Assembly: GCA_025358355.1 (NCBI GenBank)
Contig: JANYJX010000066.1
Location: forward strand, 1-46,205
Direction: 5' to 3'
DNA from: Actinomycetes bacterium
GTDB taxonomy: Bacteria; Actinomycetota; Thermoleophilia; Gaiellales; Gaiellaceae
DNA length: 46,205 bases
Shown one piece after another: positions 7,015-16,172 of the stretch. Position 1 is the first letter of the stretch. Every line of letters starts with the position of its first letter. Position numbers and translations under genes: made by a program. The notes beneath the pieces are model-generated. The model worked only from the letters and a program-made list of their open reading frames with translations, was not told the DNA's origin and did no database searches.

Positions 7015-8307
7015 GTGAAGAAGCGAATCCGTTTCGGGATTCCGCTCGCAGTGATCGTCGGTGCGGCGCTTGTCGTCGCCGGCGTCGCGACCGCGACATC
7101 CAGCCGGTCGCACAGCGCATCGGTGCTGCCGACGTCGTCGTGCGGCAAGTTGCAGAGCTCCGGCTCGCCCCAGTTCATCATCGCGTCGGATCTGCCGCTG
7201 CAGGGATCGAGCCGCACGCAGACGGTCGAGATGACGAAGGCGATCGCTTACACGTTCAAGCAGGCGGGTTACAAGGCCGGCAAGTACACGGTCGGCTACC
7301 AGTCCTGCGACGACTCGACCGCGCAGGCTGGCAAGTGGGATCCCGCCAAGTGCGCGGCGAACGCCGGTAACTACGTCCGTGACAAGTCGGTCATCGGCGT
7401 CATCGGCACGTTCAACTCCGGTTGCGCCGGGATCGAGATCCCGATCGCGAACCGAGGGTCGCTCGGATATGCAAGCCCGGCCAACACGTACGACGGCTTG
7501 ACCCAGGTGCAGCCTGGCGTCACCGCCGCCGGCGAGCCGGGCAAGTACTACCCGACCGGCAAGCGCAACTACGTCCGCGTTGTCGCTGCCGACATCAATC
7601 AGGGCACGGCTGACGCTCTCCTGCTCAAGCAGAAGAAGATCTCGTCGGTCTACATCCTGAACGACAAGGAGTCGTACGGTCTCGGTATCGCGAACGACAT
7701 GCGGAACGGTGCCAAGAAGAACGGCGTGAAGATCGCCGGCTTCGCGGCCTGGGACCCGAAGGCCGCGAGCTACCAGGATCTGGCGACGAAGATCCAGAAC
7801 TCTGGTGCCAAGGCCGTGTTCCTCGGCGGGCTCGAGTGCGAGAACGGTGGCAAGCTGATCAAGGACCTTCGTGCTGGTCTCGGCGCGGACTTCCTGATCG
7901 AGGCCCCGGACGGCTTCAGCTCCTTCAAAGACACGATCGCGCACGCTGGCGACGCCGCTGAGGGAATGATCATCTCGATCGCTGGTCAGCCGTACGCCCA
8001 GCTCGGCAAGGGTGGCAAGGCGTTCGCTGCCGGGTTCGGCAAGTCGATTGGCCTGAAGGCGAAGGACGTCAACCCGTACTCGAACTACGGCGCGACGGCT
8101 GCTCTCACGCTGCTCAAGGCGGTTGCGAACTCCGACGGCACGCGTGCATCGGTGACGGCGAACCTGTTCAAGACCTCGTTTGCCGACAGCCCCGTGGGTG
8201 CCTTCAAGATCAACAAGAACGGTGACACCACCGGTGCGACGATGAGCTTCTACACGGTCAAGGGTGGCCAGGCTGTCTTCACGCAGCTGATCAACCCCGC
8301 CAAGTAG
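7015..8307 (+). CDS. livJ: Branched-chain amino-acid ABC transporter, substrate-binding protein
   Basis: The 430-aa secreted protein has a signal peptide (MKKRIRF, then a hydrophobic stretch to about residue 29) and a type I periplasmic-binding fold of the Peripla_BP_6/LivJ family. Typical segments are SDLPLQGSSR near the N-terminus, a long lid with DKSVIGVIGTFNSGC, and IYILND-like and YGATAALTLLKA regions. No lipobox Cys follows the signal peptide directly; the first Cys is at residue 43. It should capture leucine, isoleucine or valine, or a related amide or amino acid, and deliver it to LivHM. Its own Shine-Dalgarno and the hairpin behind it suggest more livJ than permease product. Confidence 0.9.
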   Translation: MKKRIRFGIPLAVIVGAALVVAGVATATSSRSHSASVLPTSSCGKLQSSGSPQFIIASDLPLQGSSRTQTVEMTKAIAYTFKQAGYKAGKYTVGYQSCDDSTAQAGKWDPAKCAANAGNYVRDKSVIGVIGTFNSGCAGIEIPIANRGSLGYASPANTYDGLTQVQPGVTAAGEPGKYYPTGKRNYVRVVAADINQGTADALLLKQKKISSVYILNDKESYGLGIANDMRNGAKKNGVKIAGFAAWDPKAASYQDLATKIQNSGAKAVFLGGLECENGGKLIKDLRAGLGADFLIEAPDGFSSFKDTIAHAGDAAEGMIISIAGQPYAQLGKGGKAFAAGFGKSIGLKAKDVNPYSNYGATAALTLLKAVANSDGTRASVTANLFKTSFADSPVGAFKINKNGDTTGATMSFYTVKGGQAVFTQLINPAK

Positions 8308-8333
8308 CACGCTGTTGAACCACTAGAACGACA

Positions 8334-8375
8334 CGCCGGAGGAGGAGACCAAATCTCCTCCTCCGGCGTTCTCTT
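8334..8375 (+). terminator. Perfect 15-bp hairpin between livJ and livH
   Basis: CGCCGGAGGAGGAGA (8334-8348), loop CCAAA and TCTCCTCCTCCGGCG (8354-8368) pair without mismatch and are followed by TTCTCTT. It begins 26 bases after livJ and ends just before livH. It probably terminates most transcripts or protects the livJ 3' end, with read-through into livHMGF. The right arm is an anti-Shine-Dalgarno-like CCTCC run. Confidence 0.8.
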
Positions 8376-8384
8376 GCCCAGCAC

Positions 8385-9446
8385 ATGACCAGCGCCGACA
8401 CCGCAGAGACGATCGTCAAGGCTCGACGCGCCGCGATCGGGCCTGCGACAGCGGTCGCTCTCGGCCTCATCGCGCTGTTAATCGTGTGGCTCGCGGTGAA
8501 CTTCGAGAAGTCGCCGGCGCTCTTCGTCAAGGCGTTCCTGATCGGCATCACGAACGGCTCGGTTTACGCCCTCGTCGCGCTCGGCTACACGCTCGTCTAC
8601 GGCATTCTCGAGCTGATCAACTTCGCGCACGGGGACGTGTTCATGCTCGGCGGGATGATGTCTGCGACCTTCCTGGTCAGCATCTTCCACCTCGGCTCCG
8701 ACCCAAGCGCTGTGTATCTCTGGCCGGCGCTATTCGCGTCACTCGCGATCTCGATTGTGTTCTGCGGTGTCTTGAACGCCTCGATCGAGCGGATCGCCTA
8801 CCGACCGTTGCGAAAGGCGCCAAGGCTCGCCCCGCTGATCACCGCGATCGCGATGTCGTTCATCTTGCAGAACGTCGCGATCGCCTGGAAGGGCCCGAAC
8901 TACATCTCCCTTCCCATCAACATTCTGCCGCACGGCGTCGTCTTCTCGATCGGCCGCAACACGTACACGTGGGATGCGCTGATCGTTGTTCTGCTCACCG
9001 TGCCGGTGCTCGTTGCGCTGGTCTGGCTCGTGCAGTACACGAAGCGGGGGAAGGCGATGCGCGCGACCGCCCAGGACCGCGAAGCCGCCGCGATGATGGG
9101 CATCGACGTCAACCGGACGATCTCGTTCACCTTTCTGATCGCCGGTGGTCTGGCCGGCGCGGCCGGTCTGATCTACGCCATCTACTTCACGTCGATTCGG
9201 TTCGATCAAGGTTTCCAGCTGGGGCTGTTCGCGTTCACGGCGGCGGTGCTTGGCGGTATCGGCAACTTGCCGGGCGCGGTGCTCGGCGCGTTGTTCATCG
9301 GGCTCGTGCAGTCGTTCAACAACACCCTCGGCTGGCACGCGCCCGGCAGTGACTGGACGCAGTCGATCGTCTTCTCGATCCTGATCCTGATCCTCGTCTT
9401 CCGCCCAGAGGGCATCCTCGGCGAGCGCACCCCGGAAGGCGGCTAG
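8385..9446 (+). CDS. livH: Branched-chain amino-acid ABC transporter permease LivH
   Basis: The 353-aa membrane protein belongs to the BPD_transp_2 (LivH) family. It has about eight hydrophobic segments, the NGSVYALVALGYTLVYG entry helix and the cytoplasmic coupling loop MRATAQDREAAAMMGIDV, which contacts the ATPases. It forms the transmembrane path with LivM. The N-terminus (about 30 residues before the first helix) is slightly longer than in enterobacterial LivH. It lies 3 bases from livM and after the livJ hairpin, so it is probably expressed by read-through. Confidence 0.9.
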   Translation: MTSADTAETIVKARRAAIGPATAVALGLIALLIVWLAVNFEKSPALFVKAFLIGITNGSVYALVALGYTLVYGILELINFAHGDVFMLGGMMSATFLVSIFHLGSDPSAVYLWPALFASLAISIVFCGVLNASIERIAYRPLRKAPRLAPLITAIAMSFILQNVAIAWKGPNYISLPINILPHGVVFSIGRNTYTWDALIVVLLTVPVLVALVWLVQYTKRGKAMRATAQDREAAAMMGIDVNRTISFTFLIAGGLAGAAGLIYAIYFTSIRFDQGFQLGLFAFTAAVLGGIGNLPGAVLGALFIGLVQSFNNTLGWHAPGSDWTQSIVFSILILILVFRPEGILGERTPEGG

Positions 9447-9449
9447 CTC

Positions 9450-10910
9450 ATGAGCTCCGAGCTCTGGCGCCGTCTGTTCGCCTTCCCTGGTGTGGCGCGC
9501 TGGTGGGTGCTGGCGCGCTTCGGCGTGACAGAGGAGCAGTGGAACGCGTTCCCGCTGATGGTTCGGCGGGCCGTGGTGGCGGTTCTCGTCGGTGTGGTCG
9601 CGCTTGTTGTGCTCGCGCCATTCTCGGGCATCGACCTTGCTGCGGTCTACACGTGGATCGTCTTTGCAGCGCTTTTCGTGCCGTCGTGGGAGCGGCTCGG
9701 GCGCTTCGGCAGGTTCATTCCGGGCCTTGGCATGCTGGCCGTTGTCGTCACGTATCCGTTCTATGCCGACAAGCTCTACACGCTGCCGATCCTCGGCGCG
9801 GTGCCCGATGTCAACACGGGCGTCAACATGCTCATCTACGCGATGATGGCGCTCGGCCTGAACGTCGTCGTCGGTTACGCGGGCTTGCTCGACCTGGGCT
9901 ACGTCGCGTTCTACGCGATCGGTGCGTACTCGGCGGCGTGGTTCGCGTCGCAGCAGTTCGCCGGCCAGAATCTGGACGGCAGCGCCAAGCACTCGTTCCA
10001 TTTCCTGGCGATCGGCATCCCCGCTGACCTTGGCGGCATCCACATCACGCCATGGCTGCTGCTGATCGTCGGCGGTGTGATCGCAGCGTTGATCGGGATG
10101 CTGATCGGCCTGCCGACGCTGCGTCTACGTGGCGACTACCTCGCCATCGTGACACTCGGTTTCGGCGAGATCTTGCCGCAGATCGCGCGGAACGGCGACA
10201 GTCTGTTCGGCCAGAACATCACGAACGGGCCGCAGGGAATCGTCCCGCTCGATGGGATGGGCTTCGGAAACACGCTGCATCGCCTGGTCGGCCTGCCGGC
10301 GAACTACCAGATCGCCGGCAACGGAGACTCGCTCTACTTCTGGACTGCGATCGTGCTCGTCTTGATCACGATCTTCTGCAGCCTCCGGCTGCGCGGCTCG
10401 CGGCTTGGCCGCGCCTGGGTCGCGATCCGCGAGGATGAGACGGCGGCGTCGGCGATGGGCATCCCGTTGATGCGGACAAAGACGCTCGCCTACGCAATCG
10501 GCGCGTTCTTTGGCGGCGTCGCCGGCGCCTACTACGCGATCTTCACCTCGAGCGCGAACCCCGACAGCTTCTCGCTGAACTTCTCCGTGTTCGTGCTCGT
10601 GATGGTGATCCTCGGCGGCATGGGCAACGTGTGGGGCGTCCTTGTCGGCGCGGCGTTCCTCGCATACCTTGATAAGGCGGGCCTCGCGAATACCGGTGCG
10701 TGGATGAACGACCACCTCGGCCTGAACATCGATGTGCCGAAGTACGAGTTCGGAATCTACGGCTTGATGCTGCTGATCATGATGCTGTTCCGGCCGCACG
10801 GCCTGATCCCCGAGGCGCGTCGGAAGATGGAGTTCGAGCACGGCGTCCACGACGAGCCGCTGTACGACGAGATCGCCGACGACGTGCACGTCACCGGGGC
10901 GTCGCACTGA
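9450..10910 (+). CDS. livM: Branched-chain amino-acid ABC transporter permease LivM
   Basis: The 486-aa membrane protein belongs to the LivM family. An N-terminal region of about 110 residues with two to three extra helices precedes the conserved core (YAMMALGLNVVVGYAGLLDLG). The coupling loop reads WVAIREDETAASAMGI, and the tail after the last helix is acidic and soluble. It pairs with LivH. The stop codon overlaps the livG start (TGATG at 10908-10912), indicating coupled translation. Confidence 0.9.
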   Translation: MSSELWRRLFAFPGVARWWVLARFGVTEEQWNAFPLMVRRAVVAVLVGVVALVVLAPFSGIDLAAVYTWIVFAALFVPSWERLGRFGRFIPGLGMLAVVVTYPFYADKLYTLPILGAVPDVNTGVNMLIYAMMALGLNVVVGYAGLLDLGYVAFYAIGAYSAAWFASQQFAGQNLDGSAKHSFHFLAIGIPADLGGIHITPWLLLIVGGVIAALIGMLIGLPTLRLRGDYLAIVTLGFGEILPQIARNGDSLFGQNITNGPQGIVPLDGMGFGNTLHRLVGLPANYQIAGNGDSLYFWTAIVLVLITIFCSLRLRGSRLGRAWVAIREDETAASAMGIPLMRTKTLAYAIGAFFGGVAGAYYAIFTSSANPDSFSLNFSVFVLVMVILGGMGNVWGVLVGAAFLAYLDKAGLANTGAWMNDHLGLNIDVPKYEFGIYGLMLLIMMLFRPHGLIPEARRKMEFEHGVHDEPLYDEIADDVHVTGASH

Positions 10911-11710
10911 TGGCCGAGAATCTGCTCACCGTCACCGGGTTGCGCAAGGAGTTCGGCGGGCTCGTCGCGGTCAACAGCGTCGACTTCACCGTGCCGCCCG
11001 CGTCGATCGTCAGCCTGATCGGGCCGAACGGCGCCGGCAAGACGACCTTCTTCAACATGCTTACAGGCGTCTACAAGCCGACGGCGGGCAAGATCGACTT
11101 CGACGGCACCGACATCACCGGCAAGCCGCCGCACGCGGTCACCCAGCGCGGCATCGGCCGCACGTTCCAGAACATCCGCCTGTTCCGCGAGATGACCGCG
11201 CTCGAGAACGTGATGGTCGGGATGCACGCGCACCTGAAGGGCGGGATCATGTCGAGCATCGTCGGGACGCCGCGGGTGCGCAAGGAGGAGGCCGGCGCAC
11301 GCGAGAAGGCGCGTGAGCTGCTCACGCTCTGCTCGCTCGACGGCCGAGGCGACGCGTTCGCGAACAGCCTGGCCTACGGCGATCAGCGGCGGCTCGAAGT
11401 CGCGCGTGCGCTCGCGACGCAACCGAAGCTGCTGCTGCTCGACGAGCCCACCGCGGGAATGAACCCGCAGGAGACGGGCGACTTCATCGGCTTCGTCTCG
11501 AAGCTGCGCGGCGAGCTCGGGCTGACGGTGCTGATGATCGAGCACGACATGCGCGTCGTCATGGGCGTCTCGGATCGTGTGACGGTGCTCGACTACGGCA
11601 CGAAGCTCGCCGAGGGAACGCCGTCCGAGGTGCAGCACGACCCGAAGGTGATCGAGGCCTATCTCGGCAGCGGGGCTGTGTCGGGGACGCGAGCGGAGGC
11701 GCCATCGTGA
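10910..11710 (+). CDS. livG: Branched-chain amino-acid ABC transporter ATPase LivG
   Basis: The 266-aa cytoplasmic ATPase has Walker A GPNGAGKT at 38-45, the Q-loop GRTFQNIRLF, a signature-like LAYGDQRRLEVARAL and Walker B LLLDEPTAGMNPQE. The SYGDQR-type signature and the C-terminal extension (DYGTKLAEGTP) are typical of LivG. It works as a heterodimer with LivF. A longer open frame exists upstream, but ATG 10910 overlapping the livM stop is the natural start. Its end overlaps livF by 4 bases (GTGA). Confidence 0.92.
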   Translation: MAENLLTVTGLRKEFGGLVAVNSVDFTVPPASIVSLIGPNGAGKTTFFNMLTGVYKPTAGKIDFDGTDITGKPPHAVTQRGIGRTFQNIRLFREMTALENVMVGMHAHLKGGIMSSIVGTPRVRKEEAGAREKARELLTLCSLDGRGDAFANSLAYGDQRRLEVARALATQPKLLLLDEPTAGMNPQETGDFIGFVSKLRGELGLTVLMIEHDMRVVMGVSDRVTVLDYGTKLAEGTPSEVQHDPKVIEAYLGSGAVSGTRAEAPS

Positions 11711-12438
11711 GCGACGTGGCGACAGACACTGTCCTGCGGGTCGACGGGATCCACAGCTACTACGGCTCGATCCATGCGCTGAAGGGCGTGACGCTCGAGG
11801 TGCGCACCGGCGAGATCGTGACGCTGATCGGCTCGAACGGTGCTGGCAAGTCGACGACGTTGCGCTCGATCAACGGGCTGATTCATCCGCGCCGCGGCCG
11901 GATCACGTTCCTGGGCAAGGACATCACGAACACGGCCGCGCATCACGTCGTCGGCATGGGCATCTCGCAGTCGCCCGAAGGTCGCCGGCTGTTCCCGCGG
12001 ATGAGCGTCACCGAGAACCTCGAGATGGGCGCCTTCCAGCGGACGGACAAGGCAAACTTCAAGGAGGATATGGAGCGCGTCTTCACGCTGTTCCCCAGGC
12101 TCGCTGAACGACGTTCACAAAAGGCAGGGACGATGTCAGGCGGCGAGCAGCAGATGTGCGCGATCGGGCGGGCGCTGATGGCACGACCGAAGCTGCTGAT
12201 GCTCGACGAGCCTTCGCTGGGCCTGGCGCCGATTTTCGTCGAGCGCATCTTCGAGACCGTGATCGAGATCAACCGGCAGGGCACGGCGATTCTTCTGGTC
12301 GAGCAGAACGCGTTGATGGCGCTCGACGTCGCAAGCCGCGGGTATGTCCTCGAGACGGGAACGGTCGCCCTCGAAGGCCCAGCCGACCGCCTGAAGGCGG
12401 ACGAGCAAGTCCGCAAGCTCTACCTCGGCGAGGGCTAG
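11707..12438 (+). CDS. livF: Branched-chain amino-acid ABC transporter ATPase LivF
   Basis: The 243-aa ATPase has Walker A GSNGAGKS at 42-49, Q-loop region GISQSPEGRRLF, signature MSGGEQQM and Walker B LMLDEPSLGLAP, all typical of LivF. The GTG start overlaps the livG stop. It is the last gene of the liv operon, and a 7-bp inverted repeat at 12442-12466 follows. Confidence 0.92.
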   Translation: MSDVATDTVLRVDGIHSYYGSIHALKGVTLEVRTGEIVTLIGSNGAGKSTTLRSINGLIHPRRGRITFLGKDITNTAAHHVVGMGISQSPEGRRLFPRMSVTENLEMGAFQRTDKANFKEDMERVFTLFPRLAERRSQKAGTMSGGEQQMCAIGRALMARPKLLMLDEPSLGLAPIFVERIFETVIEINRQGTAILLVEQNALMALDVASRGYVLETGTVALEGPADRLKADEQVRKLYLGEG

Positions 12439-12441
12439 CTA

Positions 12442-12466
12442 GCTCTACGGAATCGAGCGGTAGAGC
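12442..12466. terminator. Possible bidirectional terminator between livF and the GNAT gene
   Basis: GCTCTAC (12442-12448) and GTAGAGC (12460-12466) form a 7-bp stem with an 11-base loop. They lie where two convergent genes meet, inside the last codons of the minus-strand gene. There is no T-run, so the call is weak. Confidence 0.3.
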
Positions 12467-13374
12467 CGGAGGAACGTTTCGCGGAAACCTCGGCGCGGCC
12501 AGTAGCGTGACGCGAGCAGGTTCGTCATTCGCCAATCCGTGGTCATCGTCGGGTAGCCGTTCTCGTGTGCCCACGTGAGCACGTGCGCCGTGAGCGCGAG
12601 GCCGACGCCCGAGCCGCGGATGTCCGGCTCGGTGAGGCAGTCGGCGAGATCGATGCTGTTCGTCGGAACACGCAGATCGGCGGGGCGGCGGTACAGCAGC
12701 GCGTGCCCGACGATCCGCCCGTCCAGCTCGGCGACAAAGTGCGTGTGCTCCTCCTCGACCCACAAGTTGTGCCAGTCGTCAACGAACTCGGCGGGGTCGG
12801 CGAGGGGAAGCCCCGAAAAGCTTGGCGTGCGCTGCAGATGTTCCGGCAGCTGCCGGTCGAGCGCCGCCACCGACTCGAGATCGGCGGGCGTGCTCAGCCG
12901 CACTGTTGCGCCGGAGTCAGGCGCGCGTTCGGGTACGGTCTCACGCATCGCGAGGGCTGACGACGCGCCGAAGCTGAGCCGAAACCACGGCTCCACAAGC
13001 TTGCGGATCGCCGGCACGAAGACGAAATGCCGCGTCACGTCCTCCTCGACCCAGCGATCGGCGGCGACTGCGTAGAGGTCGCGCGCGTGCTCCGGCTCGC
13101 GGGTTGCGTGGCCCGGGACGTGCGTCCAGATATACGGCCCAATCGCGTCGTCGCGGCGGCGGCCGATCAGGTACCCGACGACCTCGTCGCCGTCGAGCGC
13201 AACCGCGCCGCCCGCTCCGTCGGCGTCCCACTCGCTTTCCACCTGGGCGCGGTAGTCCTCGACAGCCGGCAACAGCGGTTCGATCAACCGATGCGCGGCG
13301 TGCCTCTCGGCGAGCAGCGCGGCAGCACCATCCAGATGCTCAGCGGAGAACGAGAGGAAGGCAGGCGCGGTCAT
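12445..13374 (-). CDS. GNAT-family acetyltransferase, tandem-domain type
   Basis: The 309-aa protein appears to contain two GNAT-like halves. The C-terminal half carries the acetyl-CoA binding motif (DIRGSGVGLALT; RGxGxG type) followed by the AHENGYPTMTTDW and FRETFLRLYR strands. The N-terminal half keeps the fold pattern (VALDGDEVVGYLIG) but no clear CoA loop. The acceptor is unknown. ATG 13374 gives an N-terminus MTAPAFLSF; a GTG-type start at 13401 would overlap polA. TATCGT at 13384-13389 on this strand, 9 bases upstream, is a likely -10 box. Confidence 0.8.
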   Translation of the reverse strand: MTAPAFLSFSAEHLDGAAALLAERHAAHRLIEPLLPAVEDYRAQVESEWDADGAGGAVALDGDEVVGYLIGRRRDDAIGPYIWTHVPGHATREPEHARDLYAVAADRWVEEDVTRHFVFVPAIRKLVEPWFRLSFGASSALAMRETVPERAPDSGATVRLSTPADLESVAALDRQLPEHLQRTPSFSGLPLADPAEFVDDWHNLWVEEEHTHFVAELDGRIVGHALLYRRPADLRVPTNSIDLADCLTEPDIRGSGVGLALTAHVLTWAHENGYPTMTTDWRMTNLLASRYWPRRGFRETFLRLYRSIP

Positions 13375-13383
13375 CGCCGCCGG

Positions 13384-13393
13384 ACGATAGCGT
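13384..13393. promoter_or_regulatory. Overlapping divergent -10 boxes for the GNAT gene and polA
   Basis: TAGCGT (13388-13393, plus strand) lies 7 bases before polA ATG 13401. TATCGT (complement of 13384-13389) lies 9 bases before the GNAT start. The two boxes share bases in a 26-base gap, so both mRNAs would be leaderless and compete for polymerase. Confidence 0.5.
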
Positions 13394-13400
13394 TGACCCA

Positions 13401-15974
13401 ATGCCGAAGACGTTGACAGGCGAGGAGCTCGAGCTCGACGACGGGCCTGTGCGCGGCGCGGAACTGTTCCTCGTCGATGGCAACAACCTCGCGTACCGCG
13501 CCTTTTTCGCGTTGCCGGAGGAGCTCGCGACGAGCGACGGCCATCCCACGAACGCGCTGCTCGGCTTCGCGAACATGCTGTTCAAGCTGCTCTCCGACTA
13601 CCGGCCGAAAGGCGTCGCTGTCGCGTGGGACACGCGTCCGGTGCACCGCGTCGAGATCGCGGAGACGTACAAGGAGGGCCGCAAGCCGATGCCGGATCTC
13701 CTGCGCGAGCAGTTCCCGCACTTCCGGCCGATCGTCGAGGCGTTCGGCTACTCGAACCTCGAGTTCGAGGGCTGGGAGGCGGATGACGTGATCGCGACCG
13801 TAGCCACGCGCGCCGACGAGGCCGGCGTCAAGACGTGCGTCGTCTCGACCGACCGCGACGCGTTCCAGCTTTGCTCGGCGAACATCAGCCTGATGATGAC
13901 GCCACGTGGCGTCTCGGATGTCCAGGTCTACACGCCCGAGCGCGTCGAGGCCCGCTACGGCGTGCGGCCCGATCAGGTGCCCGATTTCATCGGCCTCAAG
14001 GGCGACACGTCCGACAACATCCCCGGCGTTCCCGGGATCGGCGACAAGACCGCGGGCCAGCTGATCGCGCAGTACGGCTCGCTCGAAGCCGTGCTCGAAC
14101 ATGCGGAGGAGCAGTCGCCTGCGCGCAAGAAGAACTTGATCGAGTTCGCCGATCAGGCCCGCGATTCGAAGCTGCTCGCGACGATGCGGCGCGACTTGCC
14201 GCTCGGCGTCGATCCCGCCGGGCTCGTTCTCAACCCACCCGATCGCTCGACGCTGAAGGAGATCTTTCGCCGCTTCGAGTTCCGGGCGTTGCTTGGGCGG
14301 GTGGACGAGCTCGACTCCGCGCTGCCGGCGGCGACCACGGTTTCGCCGGCCGCAGTCGAGGGCCATGAGGTGCGCTGGCGCGAGGGTGAGCTGCCGCAGC
14401 TCGACGGGCTTGTCGGCTTCGCCGCGGACGCCGAGCGCTGCGCGATCGCGACCGGCGGCGAGGTGGTCATCGTGCCGCGCCCGCCGCGCTTGCCGCTGCC
14501 GGCGGGAGTCGCGCTAGCCGCTCACGATGCGAAGTCTCTCCGAGTTGACGCGACCGACGATACGCTCCTCGCCGCCTACCTGATCGAGCCCGGCCGCTCG
14601 ACGTACGACCTCGACGAGCTGACCGCCGAGTACGGGATCGAGCTCACGCCCGAGCCGGCCGCGGAGGAAGAGACCGCTGAGCTCGTGCGCCATGCCGAAG
14701 CGGTCCGCCGCCTGGCCCCGCTCATGCGTGAACGCGTCGTCGAGCGCGGCTCCGAGCGCCTCTACGACGAGATCGAACTGCCGCTCACAGCAGTGCTGGC
14801 CGCGATGGAAGACGCCGGCGTCAAGATCGACACGTATCGCATGGGCGAGATCACCGCCCGGCTCTCGGATCGGGTCGAGGAGCTCGAAGCTCAGACGCAC
14901 GAGCTCGCGGGCGAGCCGTTCATGCTCGCGTCGACGCAGCAGGTGGCGCGAATCCTGTTCGAGGTACTCGGCCTGACGCGCGGCCGCAAGGGAAAGACCG
15001 GTTACTCGACCGACACGCGCGTCCTCCGCTCGATCCGCGGCGAGCACGCGATCGTCGCCGTGCTCGAGGAATGGCGCGAGTACGCGAAGCTCCTCAACAC
15101 GTACCTCGGCCCGCTGCCAGAGCTGATCTCGCCGGTCGACGGGCGGCTGCACACGACGTTCAACCAGGCCGTCGCCGCGACCGGTCGCCTGTCGACATCG
15201 AACCCGAACCTGCAGGCGATCCCGGTGCGTAGCGACCTCGGGCGGCAGATCCGCTCGGCCTTCATTGCCGAGGAGGGAATGCGGCTGCTCTCGGCCGACT
15301 ACAGCCAGGTCGAGCTGCGGATCCTCGCGCATATCTCCGGCGAGCCGGTGCTCCGTGAGTCGTTCGAGCGCGGCGAGGACATCCATCGCCGCACGGCGGC
15401 CGAGGTGCTCGGCAAGGATCCGGCAACGCTCACGAAAGACGAGCGCGATGTCGCGAAGATGGTCAACTTCGGGATCATCTACGGGATCTCGGCCTTCGGT
15501 CTCTCGGAGAACCTCGAGATCCCGCGCGATGAGGCGCAGGCGTATATCGACGCGTATCTCGCGCGCTTCCCACGCGTGCAGGAGTTCATCGGTCGCACCG
15601 TCGCGCAGGCGGCTGCAGACGGTTACGTGACGACGTTGCTCGGTCGGCGCCGACCGATTCCCGAGCTGCGCGCCTCGAATCGGCAGACCCGATCCCTGGG
15701 AGAGCGTCTGGCGGTCAACACCGTCATGCAGGGAACAGCGGCCGACGTGATCAAGATCGCGATGATCCGCATCCACAATCGCCTGCGAGCCGAAGGTCGC
15801 GCCGCGCGGCTCGTCCTGCAAGTGCACGACGAATTGCTGCTCGAAGTCCCGGAGATCGAGGTCTCGGGCGTGCGCGAGCTCGTGCGCGCCGAGATGGTCG
15901 GTGCCTATCCACTCGACCCGCCGCTCGCGGTCGATGTCGGCACCGGCGACGACTGGGCCGAAGCCAAATCGTAG
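13401..15974 (+). CDS. polA: DNA polymerase I
   Basis: The 857-aa protein has an N-terminal 5'-3' exonuclease (LFLVDGNNLAYRAFFAL, then FEGWEADD and STDRDAFQL) with a helix-hairpin-helix (GIGDKTAGQLI) to about residue 290. A degenerate 3'-5' exonuclease-like region follows, then a family A polymerase from about 450. D633 (in DYSQVELR), K686 (in KMVNFGIIYG) and D810 (in VHDEL) are the expected catalytic residues. In the 3'-5' region the first exo motif reads VGFAADAER rather than FDxE, so proofreading is probably lost. The ATG start is set by the -10 box 7 bases upstream. It repairs DNA and processes Okazaki fragments. Confidence 0.95.
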   Translation: MPKTLTGEELELDDGPVRGAELFLVDGNNLAYRAFFALPEELATSDGHPTNALLGFANMLFKLLSDYRPKGVAVAWDTRPVHRVEIAETYKEGRKPMPDLLREQFPHFRPIVEAFGYSNLEFEGWEADDVIATVATRADEAGVKTCVVSTDRDAFQLCSANISLMMTPRGVSDVQVYTPERVEARYGVRPDQVPDFIGLKGDTSDNIPGVPGIGDKTAGQLIAQYGSLEAVLEHAEEQSPARKKNLIEFADQARDSKLLATMRRDLPLGVDPAGLVLNPPDRSTLKEIFRRFEFRALLGRVDELDSALPAATTVSPAAVEGHEVRWREGELPQLDGLVGFAADAERCAIATGGEVVIVPRPPRLPLPAGVALAAHDAKSLRVDATDDTLLAAYLIEPGRSTYDLDELTAEYGIELTPEPAAEEETAELVRHAEAVRRLAPLMRERVVERGSERLYDEIELPLTAVLAAMEDAGVKIDTYRMGEITARLSDRVEELEAQTHELAGEPFMLASTQQVARILFEVLGLTRGRKGKTGYSTDTRVLRSIRGEHAIVAVLEEWREYAKLLNTYLGPLPELISPVDGRLHTTFNQAVAATGRLSTSNPNLQAIPVRSDLGRQIRSAFIAEEGMRLLSADYSQVELRILAHISGEPVLRESFERGEDIHRRTAAEVLGKDPATLTKDERDVAKMVNFGIIYGISAFGLSENLEIPRDEAQAYIDAYLARFPRVQEFIGRTVAQAAADGYVTTLLGRRRPIPELRASNRQTRSLGERLAVNTVMQGTAADVIKIAMIRIHNRLRAEGRAARLVLQVHDELLLEVPEIEVSGVRELVRAEMVGAYPLDPPLAVDVGTGDDWAEAKS

Positions 15975-16172
15975 AGGCGACTCTTGGGTCACCCTCTCGG
16001 GGAGGGCCGGATGTTCACACGAACTCAACCAAGAATTCGCCGCCACTTGAGGGAAGGTTTACGGATGCCATACGCGTATCCCCTAAAACGGGGAGAACCA
16101 AAACGTTCTCGTGACCGAATATGCGAGCACTGCATCGACCGAACCAGATCACTTCGAGGGAAAGAGAAGGCA
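15975..16172 (+). other. Hairpin-rich leader upstream of a 67-aa protein gene
   Basis: This 198-base AT-richer stretch lacks a convincing gene. A 5-bp hairpin CCCTC/GAGGG lies at 15992-16006, and a perfect 10-bp palindrome ATACGCGTAT at 16070-16079. Two adjacent stem-loops follow: CCCC-TAAAAC-GGGG (16080-16093) and GAGAAC-CAAAAC-GTTCTC (16093-16110), with nearly identical loops. This looks like a structured 5' leader or a protein-binding region. It matches no riboswitch class I know. Confidence 0.4.
16164..16170 (+). promoter_or_regulatory. Ribosome binding site of the 67-aa protein gene
   Basis: GAGAAGG ends 2 bases before ATG 16173, or GAGAA 4 bases before it. It supports this start over the longer open frame that runs through the leader. 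Confidence 0.45.

Noticed and set aside
13104-13400. N-terminal extension of the polA frame
   Set aside because: It overlaps the divergent GNAT gene, and the extension is Arg-rich without homology; the -10 box and ATG 13401 give the family N-terminus.
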